A DNA stretch of 39,777 nucleotides from Nanobdellota archaeon (GTDB taxonomy: Archaea; Nanobdellota; Nanobdellia; Woesearchaeales; GCA-2686295): assembly GCA_018817005.1 (NCBI GenBank), contig JAHIUF010000078.1, positions 1-39,777 on the forward strand, read 5' to 3'. The stretch's first letter is position 1; each line of letters begins with the position of its first letter. The position numbers and the translations under genes were made by a program. Under the pieces are notes generated by a model, which did no database searches, was not told where the DNA came from, and worked only from the letters and a program-made list of their open reading frames with translations. Positions 32,392-39,756 of this stretch are shown piece after piece.

Positions 32392-32880
32392 ATGAATGAC
32401 CAAGAAAAAAAATGGGATTTAGAAGAAGAAACAATTAGGAGTTCTGAAAAAGGAGATAAACAGGATATTGATCTAAAATTTGGTAATTATGGGATAAGAA
32501 CAATGTTTGTAGGCATTAGATGTGAAGATGAAATATGTACTCTGGGTGGTGATTTGTTTTTTTCAAAAACAAAATTTGAATCACAAATCAATAGGACAGG
32601 CTTTTTAAAACATAAAGAAAAATTCGAAACAAAAGAGGTTTCTGCTTGGGAAGCCAGACTAGAAATAATTTATCAATCGGAATATCAATTTTATCATCCC
32701 AAACAAATGGCTTTAGCAATGATTAAAGCGGTAGAATATGAGGGAATAAAAATAAAAAACACTGATCAAATCATAGAAATGTTTGAAATTGCACTCAAAC
32801 CATATGTAGACTATGCAAAATATCGTTCTAATTACTATCAACTCAGTCTAAAACACCCAGAGTTAATAAAAAGCTGTTAG
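32392..32880 (+). CDS. Hypothetical protein, 162 residues
   Basis: A soluble protein with no family I recognise. A possible beta-rich first half (FGNYGIRTMFVGIRCEDEICTLGG) and a helical second half (KQMALAMIKAVEYEGIKI). ATG at 32392 is chosen over the TTG at 32386. TATA-like GATTTAAATATC lies about 40 bases upstream. It is divergent from aIF6 and converges with the HAD gene, overlapping by 4 bases. Confidence 0.75.
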   Translation: MNDQEKKWDLEEETIRSSEKGDKQDIDLKFGNYGIRTMFVGIRCEDEICTLGGDLFFSKTKFESQINRTGFLKHKEKFETKEVSAWEARLEIIYQSEYQFYHPKQMALAMIKAVEYEGIKIKNTDQIIEMFEIALKPYVDYAKYRSNYYQLSLKHPELIKSC

Positions 32881-33485
32881 AAAACAATATTGAAATTTTT
32901 TAATGATTTAATAAGCGCTTTATGATTCTTGTAATGTATTCCAATCATCCCTATTTTTGAAGCAGAACATACGTATTCTTTAATATCATCAATAAATATG
33001 GATTCTTCAGCTTTAATGTGCAATTTTTCTAACATATCTTTATATATTTTTGTATTTGGTTTCATGGCTTTGATTTTGTATGATAATGAAACTGCATCAA
33101 ATAAATTGAATATCTCAATTGGTTTTATACCATATTCAAAATCATATTCACTGGTATTTGATAATAATCCTAATTTATAATTTGGTTTTAGACTTTTTAT
33201 TAGATTGAATGTTTCTGGTTTTGGTGTGAATATTTGAGTATATGCATTAATAAATTCATTTTTTGGAATTGAGAGATTACAAAGTTTTGTTATTTGCATA
33301 AAAAATTCTTCAGAAGATATTAATCCTGTTTCATATTTTCTTGGTAAATTGGATGATTCATAAATCAAGTTGTGAAGTTCTGAGAATTCTTTATTAGAAT
33401 AGGGCTTAATATTCTTTAGAAATAAGTCGTTATTGAAATCACAAATTACATTTCCAAAGTCAAAAACAATTGCACTTATGGTCAT
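32877..33485 (-). CDS. HAD-superfamily hydrolase, YihX-like
   Basis: A 202-residue HAD phosphatase. Motif I is FDFGNVICDF, where the second Asp is Asn as in YihX-type enzymes; motif II is LLSNTS; the Lys of motif III is in KAMKPNTKIY; motif IV is FIDDIKEY. An alpha-helical cap follows motif I. Family members dephosphorylate sugar phosphates or nucleotides, and the substrate is not visible. Its ATG overlaps the stop of the upstream Nudix-like gene by 4 bases, so they are likely translated together. Confidence 0.88.
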   Translation of the reverse strand: MTISAIVFDFGNVICDFNNDLFLKNIKPYSNKEFSELHNLIYESSNLPRKYETGLISSEEFFMQITKLCNLSIPKNEFINAYTQIFTPKPETFNLIKSLKPNYKLGLLSNTSEYDFEYGIKPIEIFNLFDAVSLSYKIKAMKPNTKIYKDMLEKLHIKAEESIFIDDIKEYVCSASKIGMIGIHYKNHKALIKSLKNFNIVF

Positions 33486-34762
33486 TTTAAGAAATAATTC
33501 ATATCTGAAATGGTGAATATTTTTGAATCTATTAAAACTGGCGGGTGAGAATATTTATTTGCATTGACTACTTTCATAAACGGATGTTCTTTTGTTAAAG
33601 GGTACTTTTGATTAATTGCATCAACAGTATATTGATAGTTCTGAAATCCAAAGACATCTTTTATGGCTGTTAAAATAACTGCGTTTGTTGGAGGCATCAT
33701 TTGATTAAAATTTTCAACTGCAAACTCTGTAAGATTATCTAGTGTAAATGGCACATACAAAACATCGGAGTGTTCATCATTTCTAACCCAACCAAATTGT
33801 TCATTGTTCAAATCTTCCAATGAAAGTTGTGTTCTTAATAAAAATAAATATTCACTTTTATGATGAGGTTTGTTGTGTCCTAAAGAATCATATTCATCAG
33901 CATCAACATTTAATGCCAATCCAGTGAGTGTAAGATTAGTTTTCTTATCCACTAGTAATCCGCGGGATTCGTTTCCTTTTCTATCCAAGAATCTGACTTT
34001 GTTTCCACCTTCAATAGTTTCTACATTTTCAAATTTTGAGTTGGATAACCCAATTCTTTTATATTCATTTACTTCCAAATCTGAAAATAAAACACCTGAT
34101 TCATAAAGAAGATTCTTGTATGCTGCTAAAAAAGGCATTATTCTTGATTCTTCCATTAATTCTCTTGAAGCAATATCAAACGGTTCTAAATCTGGTTTCA
34201 TGCTGTTTCCTGCAGCAGTTCCTATGTGTAAACTATATTCCCCCATTCCAGGACCTCTTCGAAAAAATTGCATCATCTCCCTGCCGCCAACGTCTAGTCC
34301 AGTTACAGCAACGCTTACAGCATGTCCGTCAGCCAATCCTTTTCTACCACCATATTTCATAATTAAACTCCACGGATTAGTATTATTGGTCGCTAAACTT
34401 TCTGCATAATTTGCAGGACTATGAATTAGTTTTAGTTTACCATTCTTATCAACATCATAACTTTCAATTCTCGTTTGATCGCCTGGAAACATTTTAAGAT
34501 GCCAACCGTCTTCTTTTTTTACTTCCATTTTAGCATATGGTTTGGCAGGAACTATTCTCCAATCTTTATTTTCTTCTCCAAGTTCTTGTTCGCCAATCAT
34601 TCTCATTAAAGAATTCCATTTTTCAGGTACACCATCAATAATTTCTTTTGGTAGTTGGTGTTTAGATATTACTTTAACAGTTACATCTTTTTTTGTCCAT
34701 GAACCTAATATTTGTGGCAACCAACGTCTTGTTCCTAAAAATTTAGTAATTTCACCATTCAT
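33482..34762 (-). CDS. Large protein with Nudix-like box
   Basis: A 426-residue protein I cannot place in a known family. The middle part has MMQFFRRGPGMGEYSLHIGTAAGNS followed by FDIASRELMEESRI, which looks like a Nudix signature (REL-x-EE), although the spacing before it is not canonical. It also has a region GLALNVDADEYDSLGHNKPHH that resembles conserved loops in Nudix folds. Long N-terminal (about 150 residues) and C-terminal extensions are unassigned. It is coupled to a HAD phosphatase by ATGA overlap. Hydrolysis of a nucleoside diphosphate compound is plausible. Confidence 0.72.
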   Translation of the reverse strand: MNGEITKFLGTRRWLPQILGSWTKKDVTVKVISKHQLPKEIIDGVPEKWNSLMRMIGEQELGEENKDWRIVPAKPYAKMEVKKEDGWHLKMFPGDQTRIESYDVDKNGKLKLIHSPANYAESLATNNTNPWSLIMKYGGRKGLADGHAVSVAVTGLDVGGREMMQFFRRGPGMGEYSLHIGTAAGNSMKPDLEPFDIASRELMEESRIMPFLAAYKNLLYESGVLFSDLEVNEYKRIGLSNSKFENVETIEGGNKVRFLDRKGNESRGLLVDKKTNLTLTGLALNVDADEYDSLGHNKPHHKSEYLFLLRTQLSLEDLNNEQFGWVRNDEHSDVLYVPFTLDNLTEFAVENFNQMMPPTNAVILTAIKDVFGFQNYQYTVDAINQKYPLTKEHPFMKVVNANKYSHPPVLIDSKIFTISDMNYFLK

Positions 34763-34849
34763 TTTAATTAAGGAAAAGAGAAGTTATTTATAAAGATTAA
34801 TAATTATTACCACCATCCAATAAAGAATATTTATAGGTTGTTGCGGTAA

Positions 34850-35596
34850 CTAAATTAGGTTTCTCTTGTTTAAATGAACAAATATTTCTCCAAAATGTTC
34901 TTGTTGAGATAAATCGACGAGACTTAGATTATCCAGATGAAGTAAAGGAATAAATGTCAATACCTTATCCTCTTTTGTATCTGAAGGAATGAGTTGCGAA
35001 AAAGTTAATTTCACTCTTGAATCTTTAAAATAACCTTTTATCTGACTATAAATATCCTTGATAATTAGAGACATATCTTTCTTTTTTTCAGGAACTCTCA
35101 TACGAACTTCAGGAAGTATATATTGCTTTCTTCGATTTTCAACTTCTAACGCTTGTTCTAATGCTTCTACAAGGTCAAAAACAGAAACTTTTCTTTTTCT
35201 AGGCTGAGGCACCCTCGGATGTATTTGCGGTAAAACTGGTTTTGCTGGATCAACGTAGCCTTCTGCTAGTTCATCTAAGACATCAAGCATTTCTTCTTCA
35301 GATGAAGCCATTAAGTTATCAAAAGCAACTAAATCTTCATGAAGCAACCTGTCTGATTTAATTTTTAAAAGAAGAGCTGAAGCAAAAACAATTTTTCCAG
35401 ATATTCGAAAATCCATATTCTTTAGCTGCTTTAAACGTTCAAGAAACTTTAAAGCAATAAGTGAAACATTAATATCCCAAGGATTCATGCTTTCAGATTT
35501 TACAAGATCATAAATTATAGTCTGCCAAGTAAGCTCGTCCTCTTGAAAAAGAAGATTAAATATTCTCTCATGTGGCTGCTCAATAGTCTCCGTCAT
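34850..35596 (-). CDS. scpA: Segregation and condensation protein A (ScpA)
   Basis: A 248-residue kleisin subunit of the SMC-ScpAB complex, which organises the chromosome. The N-terminal SMC-neck-binding region (LTWQTIIYDLVKSESMNPWDINVSLIALKFLERLK) and the segment ISGKIVFASALLLKIKSDRLL are typical; the C-terminal winged helix includes LVEALEQALEVE and KLTFSQLIP. smc and scpB are not in the window. The gene stands alone, with a TATA region upstream of the ATG. Confidence 0.92.
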   Translation of the reverse strand: MTETIEQPHERIFNLLFQEDELTWQTIIYDLVKSESMNPWDINVSLIALKFLERLKQLKNMDFRISGKIVFASALLLKIKSDRLLHEDLVAFDNLMASSEEEMLDVLDELAEGYVDPAKPVLPQIHPRVPQPRKRKVSVFDLVEALEQALEVENRRKQYILPEVRMRVPEKKKDMSLIIKDIYSQIKGYFKDSRVKLTFSQLIPSDTKEDKVLTFIPLLHLDNLSLVDLSQQEHFGEIFVHLNKRNLI

Positions 35597-35640
35597 TACT
35601 ACTACAAAAATAAGACTTTTACTATATAAATATTTTCTTT

Positions 35641-36030
35641 TTACAGTTTACTTACTTTCTCATAAGCCATGAATGCTATTTCTCGTCCAGTCTTAGAATG
35701 ATTTTTCAGTGTGTAATGTTTTTCGTTTTCCTTTTTAATTTCTTGGCCAAAAAAACCTCTTTGTTCAATTTGTTCTTTTGTGTAATCCTTGCTTAACATT
35801 TTGTAAGTTATTTCAAATGCTACAGTGTTTAGAATTAAACTCGTGGAGCAAATTACAATCGATACGTATTTTGTAATCTTGCTAACAACACCCTGAACTC
35901 CATCAAGGATGTTTTCCATGTTTTTGCCTGTGTGATAAACAATTCCTTTAGGTTCGATTCTTTCTGGCCTTTGAAAACAATTGTTGCCAAGTTCTTTCTT
36001 TATTATCTTGTTTTTAATAGAGTTGCTCAT
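35641..36030 (-). CDS. Hypothetical protein, possible single membrane helix
   Basis: A 129-residue protein with a hydrophobic stretch VSIVICSTSLILNTVAF near the middle, a basic N-terminus and a Lys-rich C-terminal half with GREIAFMAYEKVSKL. No domain recognised. ATG at 36030 opens the frame, with a TATA-like sequence near 36060. It is divergent from tRNA-Val and 44 bases upstream of scpA on the same strand, but both seem to have their own promoter region. Confidence 0.7.
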   Translation of the reverse strand: MSNSIKNKIIKKELGNNCFQRPERIEPKGIVYHTGKNMENILDGVQGVVSKITKYVSIVICSTSLILNTVAFEITYKMLSKDYTKEQIEQRGFFGQEIKKENEKHYTLKNHSKTGREIAFMAYEKVSKL

Positions 36031-36153
36031 GATTTATTTGGAAATGTTATTTCTTTTAAATAGTTGAGTAAAAAATTAATATGAATTGGTAATAATTATT
36101 AATTTGTATTCTGAAAAAATTTATAAATGAACACGAGTTTTTGCTCATAACAT

Positions 36154-36260
36154 GGGCTCGTAGTCTAGCGGCTATGACGTTGCCCTTACAAGCAAAAACA
36201 ATCTTTGTTTAAAGCTAAGTGAGGCGAAGGTCACCGGTTCGATTCCGGTCGGGCCCACCA
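36154..36260 (+). tRNA. tRNA-Val (UAC) with a 31-base intron and encoded CCA
   Basis: Acceptor arms GGGCTCG (36154-36160) and CGGGCCC (36250-36256) pair with one G-U, with A73 at 36257 and CCA at 36258-36260. Anticodon TAC is at 36187-36189. After A37 an intron 36191-36221 is inserted at the canonical 37/38 position. A bulge-helix-bulge is complete: TTGCC pairs GGCGA, CTTA pairs TAAG, with 3-base bulges CAA and TGA, cut as CA^A and TG^A. Inside the intron AAACAA pairs TTGTTT. The T arm ACCGG-TTCGATT-CCGGT is regular. Confidence 0.95.
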
Positions 36261-36319
36261 TAATCTTCTTTATCAAGTGACTAAAAAACTTTATATAAAC
36301 ATAAAACTCTGATAAGTAC

Positions 36320-36859
36320 ATGAGTTTACAGCCTTACCTTAGAGGACTCTTTGTTGTAGTGAATTTTATTGTGGGAGCATACATTGTTTCTTACGCATAT
36401 GTTTTCTTAACAAGGACGAAAAGCTACCCTGACAGGAAACCATGGGATTTTTTATTCATAGCCGCAATTGTGTTTTTAATATCAGCACTATTTGCAATCT
36501 TAAACCTCTATAAATTAGAACAATTCTTTGGTATGGATATAATAACGATAAGAATAATATTTGAAACAGCTTATGCAGCACTAGTTCTATTAGCGTTTAT
36601 AACACAATCTCAAATGATACTACACTCGGACTTAATCATTATAAGCAAAAAACTCAAAGAAACCAAAAAACTCACTCATGAACAAAAAATGCACCCACCA
36701 GTCAGAATAAGAAAGAACAAAGGAATAAAAACACCAGATGATGAGATAAAATTTGAATTTGGAAAGGAAGAGATAGAGAAAGAAATGAAAGAAAACAACT
36801 TCGAATCAGAAATAGCTGGTGAAGATGAAATGGAGCAAAGAGAAGAAGAGAAAAAGTAA
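36320..36859 (+). CDS. Three-helix membrane protein with charged tail
   Basis: A 179-residue protein with three hydrophobic segments in the first 105 residues (LFVVVNFIVGAYIVSYAYVF, FLFIAAIVFLISALFAIL, ETAYAALVLLAFITQSQMI) followed by a cytoplasmic tail rich in Lys and Glu that ends EQREEEKK. No domain recognised. The promoter TTTATATAAACA lies about 30-45 bases before the ATG. It lies between the two tRNA genes. Confidence 0.78.
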   Translation: MSLQPYLRGLFVVVNFIVGAYIVSYAYVFLTRTKSYPDRKPWDFLFIAAIVFLISALFAILNLYKLEQFFGMDIITIRIIFETAYAALVLLAFITQSQMILHSDLIIISKKLKETKKLTHEQKMHPPVRIRKNKGIKTPDDEIKFEFGKEEIEKEMKENNFESEIAGEDEMEQREEEKK

Positions 36860-36919
36860 ACTATATAAATGAGTCATTTTTTTCTAGAATAAAGCCACAC
36901 AAGAAGAAAAGAACAAATT

Positions 36920-36992
36920 GCGGCGATGGTTCAGCTGGTTAGAATTCGAGCTTGCCAAGCTTGTGACCCGGGTTCGAATCCCGGTCGCCGCA
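36920..36992 (+). tRNA. tRNA-Gly (GCC)
   Basis: Acceptor GCGGCGA pairs TCGCCGC; anticodon stem CGAGC pairs GCTTG around TTGCCAA, anticodon GCC; T arm CCGGG-TTCGAAT-CCCGG. A73 is at 36992 and CCA is not encoded, unlike tRNA-Val. The last bases GCCGCA continue into TATTAT, and GCCGCATATTAT recurs at 38047-38058 beyond the Fic gene. Confidence 0.95.
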
Positions 36993-36998
36993 TATTAT
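36987..36998 (+). repeat. Left copy of a 12-base direct repeat at the tRNA-Gly 3' end (att-like)
   Basis: GCCGCATATTAT covers the last six bases of tRNA-Gly and six more. It is identical to 38047-38058, on the other side of the Fic segment. Direct repeats that include a tRNA 3' end are typical of integration sites, but no integrase gene lies between them. Confidence 0.5.
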
Positions 36999-37005
36999 TT
37001 TTTTA

Positions 37006-37048
37006 GGTGTCCACATAAAAGCTTAATCTTTATTTTTTGTGGTCACCT
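37006..37048 (+). repeat. Left 43-base flanking repeat of the Fic gene
   Basis: AGGTGTCCACATA ... TATTTTTTGTGGTCACC resembles 37970-38011 (AGGTGACCACATA ... TATTTTTTGTAGTCACC) in the same orientation, with conserved ends and a variable A/T-rich middle. Each copy is itself an inverted repeat (GGTG-CCACA with TGTGGTCACC). The Fic stop codon lies inside this copy. Confidence 0.6.
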
Positions 37049-37953
37049 AATGCTCTTAAAGTCTTTTTGTATTGCTTTATCAAAAATTCAAGAGTTGGTC
37101 TTAATTTGTCATTATGTTCATATTCTTGCAAAGTGTAATAATATTCTCCTCTGTCTTCTAGTAATATGTTTATTGGGGGGTAATTGTTCTTTAACAGTAT
37201 GAAATTAAGTAATAATCTTCCAACTCGACCATTTCCATCTTGGAAGGGGTGAATATTTTCAAATTGGTTGTGAATTATTGCTGCTAAAACTAGTGGTTTA
37301 AACTTGTTTTTATTCTTTTTATACCAATCAATAAATCCTGTTAATTCTTTATCTAAATCTTTCACAAGTGTTCCCTGATGAATAATTCTACCAGAACTAT
37401 CAAAAATTCCTACTTCAACATCTCGAAATTCGCCTGCAGATGATTTAGATCCTGTAAAACACAATTTATGTAATTTTAACATTAATTTAAGAGATAAATT
37501 TTCTTTTGTTTTCCTTATATATTCAACTGCATTTGCAAGTCCTTTTGTTTCAATTTCATCATTATTGATTGCTTTCTTCTTCTTTAAAATCAACGGAACT
37601 TCTTTTTCTAATACGTTAGAACCTTCTATTGCATTAGTGTTATAAACAAACTCTTCTGTAAATTGTTGCCATTCTCTATCATCAAAATGAATAATCTTAA
37701 TTTTATCATTTAATCTGTTTAAAGCTTGAATTTCCTTGTCAGAAAGCGAAAAATCAAAAACATTTGTTCTCATATCTTCAATTCGCTGGTTAATTATTTC
37801 TTCAGCCCTCTTTCTTAATTTTTCCAGTTCTTTTTCAGATAGATTTGTGCCAAGAAAACGTCTTATTTTGATAACTTCATTATCTTCACCCCTATATGAA
37901 TAAACGAGATAATGCTTTATACTCTTTCCAACTTTTCTTTTTTCTAAGAACAT
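37030..37953 (-). CDS. Fic-domain AMP-transferase-like protein, class II
   Basis: A 307-residue Fic protein, a family that usually transfers AMP to a protein hydroxyl. The active site HPFQDGNGRVGR (H235 to R246) is complete. An inhibitory helix motif TNAIEG (T106 to G111, pattern S/T-xxx-E-G/N) lies before the Fic core, as in class II proteins. ATG at 37953 is chosen over the GTG at 37974 because TATTTAAAT is about 25 bases upstream. The gene lies within flanking direct repeats beside tRNA-Gly. No antitoxin gene is adjacent, and the built-in inhibitory helix may replace it. Confidence 0.9.
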   Translation of the reverse strand: MFLEKRKVGKSIKHYLVYSYRGEDNEVIKIRRFLGTNLSEKELEKLRKRAEEIINQRIEDMRTNVFDFSLSDKEIQALNRLNDKIKIIHFDDREWQQFTEEFVYNTNAIEGSNVLEKEVPLILKKKKAINNDEIETKGLANAVEYIRKTKENLSLKLMLKLHKLCFTGSKSSAGEFRDVEVGIFDSSGRIIHQGTLVKDLDKELTGFIDWYKKNKNKFKPLVLAAIIHNQFENIHPFQDGNGRVGRLLLNFILLKNNYPPINILLEDRGEYYYTLQEYEHNDKLRPTLEFLIKQYKKTLRALGDHKK

Positions 37954-37969
37954 AACAACATATAAGGTG

Positions 37970-38011
37970 ACCACATATTTAAATTTTGTTATTTTTTGTA
38001 GTCACCATGTT
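37970..38011 (+). repeat. Right 42-base flanking repeat and Fic promoter region
   Basis: Counterpart of 37006-37048. On the minus strand it carries the likely Fic TATA box (AATTTAAATATG) between its two palindrome arms, so a protein binding GGTGACYACA sites here would control Fic transcription. Confidence 0.6.
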
Positions 38012-38058
38012 TGTTCCGCATTAGAATACGAGGTTGTTTCCCTGCAGCCGCATATTAT
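38012..38058 (+). other. Possible degenerate tRNA 3' end and right att-like repeat
   Basis: GCCGCATATTAT at 38047-38058 repeats the tRNA-Gly end. The sequence before it, GGTTGTTTCCCTGCAGCCGCA, loosely resembles the T arm and acceptor of tRNA-Gly (GGTTCGAATCCCGGTCGCCG). The resemblance is partial and may be chance. Confidence 0.35.
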
Positions 38059-38393
38059 GCTCTGGCAAAATTTTTCTGAAAAGCTTTAGTGATAGTTTTA
38101 AGAACTGTTACAACGCCTGAGTTTATTGAGTAGGGTATACCCATCTGGAGCAATCGAAATCCTGGTTTTTGAAAATATTCCTGTTTCAAATGATTCTTCT
38201 TTATTTCAAGAGAATTAATTGCATCTGAGAGTAAGTCGTATGTTTCTGGTAAGTTCACATATTTGATTATTCTATTTATTGAAATTATTAGTTCTTCAAT
38301 TTTTTTCTTATCTTCGAGTTTATTATGATTATAAATAATTTTTTGAATTTTAGGCTCTACAAATAATTTCACATTAGCATTTTTTTTTATCAT
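38055..38393 (-). CDS. Hypothetical protein, 112 residues
   Basis: A helical protein without a recognised domain; Cys is absent and the start is Lys-rich. It begins MIKKNANVKLFVEPKIQK and ends TKAFQKNFARA. The last bases overlap the att-like repeat. It starts 1 base after the TAG of the frameshifted gene upstream, so the two probably form a coupled pair. Confidence 0.65.
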   Translation of the reverse strand: MIKKNANVKLFVEPKIQKIIYNHNKLEDKKKIEELIISINRIIKYVNLPETYDLLSDAINSLEIKKNHLKQEYFQKPGFRLLQMGIPYSINSGVVTVLKTITKAFQKNFARA

Positions 38394-38394
38394 T

Positions 38395-38764
38395 CTAACC
38401 CATCTTTATTTTTATGAATTCTTCCAAATTACTTTTTAGCTTCATTCTATCTGCAAAAAGTTTAGCATATTTATTTATCAAAAAAGAAAACTCTCTTTGG
38501 CACTCTTCACTTTTAATAGTTTTTTTAGAGTTTAACTTGATAAACTCAGAGATTTTTTTCTAATGAGTCTATTGTTTGGGTTATTTTTATGTTTGTATCC
38601 CAATCAAAATTCACAGGTTCAGATTCAAAATAACCCGAACCCGCGACCATTATCTCTTCAATCTTCTTTTTTAATTCAAGAATATTATTTTGATATTTCT
38701 TAACAGTTGAGTTATAGTTTTCAATTAGATATTTCAATTTACTTAAATCAAATTTTATTATCAA
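38395..38764 (-). pseudogene. Frameshifted helical gene (A7 slip)
   Basis: From ATG at 38764 a 72-codon frame ends at TGA 38546-38548 just after an A7 run (T7 at 38553-38559 on the + strand). Reading on as if the run were one base shorter gives DSLEKISEFIKLNSKKTIK and continues through LINKYAKLFADRMKLK to TAG at 38395, 1 base before the next gene's ATG. The joined product is about 122 residues. This may be a real mutation, a sequencing error or a frameshift in use. No family recognised. Confidence 0.55.
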
Positions 38765-39002
38765 GTGTTTGCTGATCTTTTAGACTATCAGAGATTTTAG
38801 TTTTCTTAGGATTATTTTGATATTTTGAATTTAAGGTTTTATTTCTTTTGGGTTCATAATTCTTCATCTGTTCAGAATTTACAGATTGATTTTTGTTGAT
38901 TGTTGATTCCTTGTTTTGAGTGATTAACCAGATAATAATAATTATAAACGTCAGAACAAAAAATACTGTACCCATAGTTTCCGGAGAATTATACACAATC
39001 AT
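38748..39002 (-). CDS. Small single-helix membrane protein
   Basis: An 84-residue protein with one hydrophobic helix (MGTVFFVLTFIIIIIWLIT, residues 10-28) and a polar, Asn/Lys-rich tail predicted outside or in the cytoplasm. Its last codons overlap the start of the next gene by 17 bases, so they are likely cotranslated. Function unknown. Confidence 0.65.
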   Translation of the reverse strand: MIVYNSPETMGTVFFVLTFIIIIIWLITQNKESTINKNQSVNSEQMKNYEPKRNKTLNSKYQNNPKKTKISDSLKDQQTLDNKI

Positions 39003-39027
39003 ATATGGAAAATTGAAGTTTGAATAT

Positions 39028-39588
39028 TTATAATTTTTGAATTAATTCTTTTTTTACTGGTAAATGCCCTGGTATAAACTTCTCATGAGGGTTTATGAAT
39101 TCTTCATCCCAATAATCTTTTGCCAATTCTCTTCTGATCATTTTTTTGGCTATTATCTCTGAAGGAAAAAGGCTTATTGAAACTTCTTGTAACAATTTAC
39201 CCTCATAATCCTTGAATCTTTCTTCTGGCTTAATCAGATTTGAAAATAATTTGTTTTTTAGTATCAATCCTTTTTTATATTGGAAATCTCCAATTTTTTG
39301 CTTGAAATAAGTTGTGCCGCAATAAATCATTGAATCTTGTTCAAAAAAATCATTGCTTGCATAAACCTTTGGTTTTAAGATTAAAGAAATCATGAGCTTT
39401 TGTAAAGCATCGACCGAGTCTAATGGTTTGTTTGGGGCTAAGATATATTGAGTTCTTTTAAACATATACTCACCTAAAGAAAATTGAGAACAATTTTCAT
39501 CTGAAACTATTTTGTCAACAATGATTATTTCGTTATTATTTTTTAGAATCTCATCAATATATTCATCAATCTTTATGTTTTCATACAT
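39028..39588 (-). CDS. Hypothetical protein, 186 residues
   Basis: A soluble protein of mixed structure with no recognised domain. Segments NNNEIIIVDKIVSDENC and DALQKLMISLILKPKVY suggest an alpha/beta fold. ATG at 39588; a TATA-like TTTATAAAG lies about 25 bases upstream, so it may be leaderless. It is the first gene of a minus-strand run of small hypothetical genes reaching to 38055, with 25 bases to the next. Confidence 0.72.
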   Translation of the reverse strand: MYENIKIDEYIDEILKNNNEIIIVDKIVSDENCSQFSLGEYMFKRTQYILAPNKPLDSVDALQKLMISLILKPKVYASNDFFEQDSMIYCGTTYFKQKIGDFQYKKGLILKNKLFSNLIKPEERFKDYEGKLLQEVSISLFPSEIIAKKMIRRELAKDYWDEEFINPHEKFIPGHLPVKKELIQKL

Positions 39589-39649
39589 GTCAAAAGGTAA
39601 TTTTCAAAACTTTATAAACTTTTAGCACAATGAATTTTGAATAAGTCCG

Positions 39650-39749
39650 AAATTAGTTGACACTTTTTATTTTGTGAAATTTTTAGTTTCTTTTTAAATG
39701 TGGTTGATTATACAACTTTTTTTCAAAACTTGTTTTTGTCAACTAATTT
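39650..39749. repeat. 13-base inverted repeat near the window end
   Basis: AAATTAGTTGACA at 39650-39662 is complementary to TGTCAACTAATTT at 39737-39749, with 74 bases between. The spacer is A/T rich with no frame of note. It could be a regulatory pair or the end of an element whose other end is outside the window. Confidence 0.55.
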
Positions 39750-39756
39750 TGAGTTT

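Noticed and set aside
37030-38058. Insertion sequence or transposon
   Set aside because: No transposase; the flanking repeats are direct and one includes a tRNA end, so an integration cassette is the better model.
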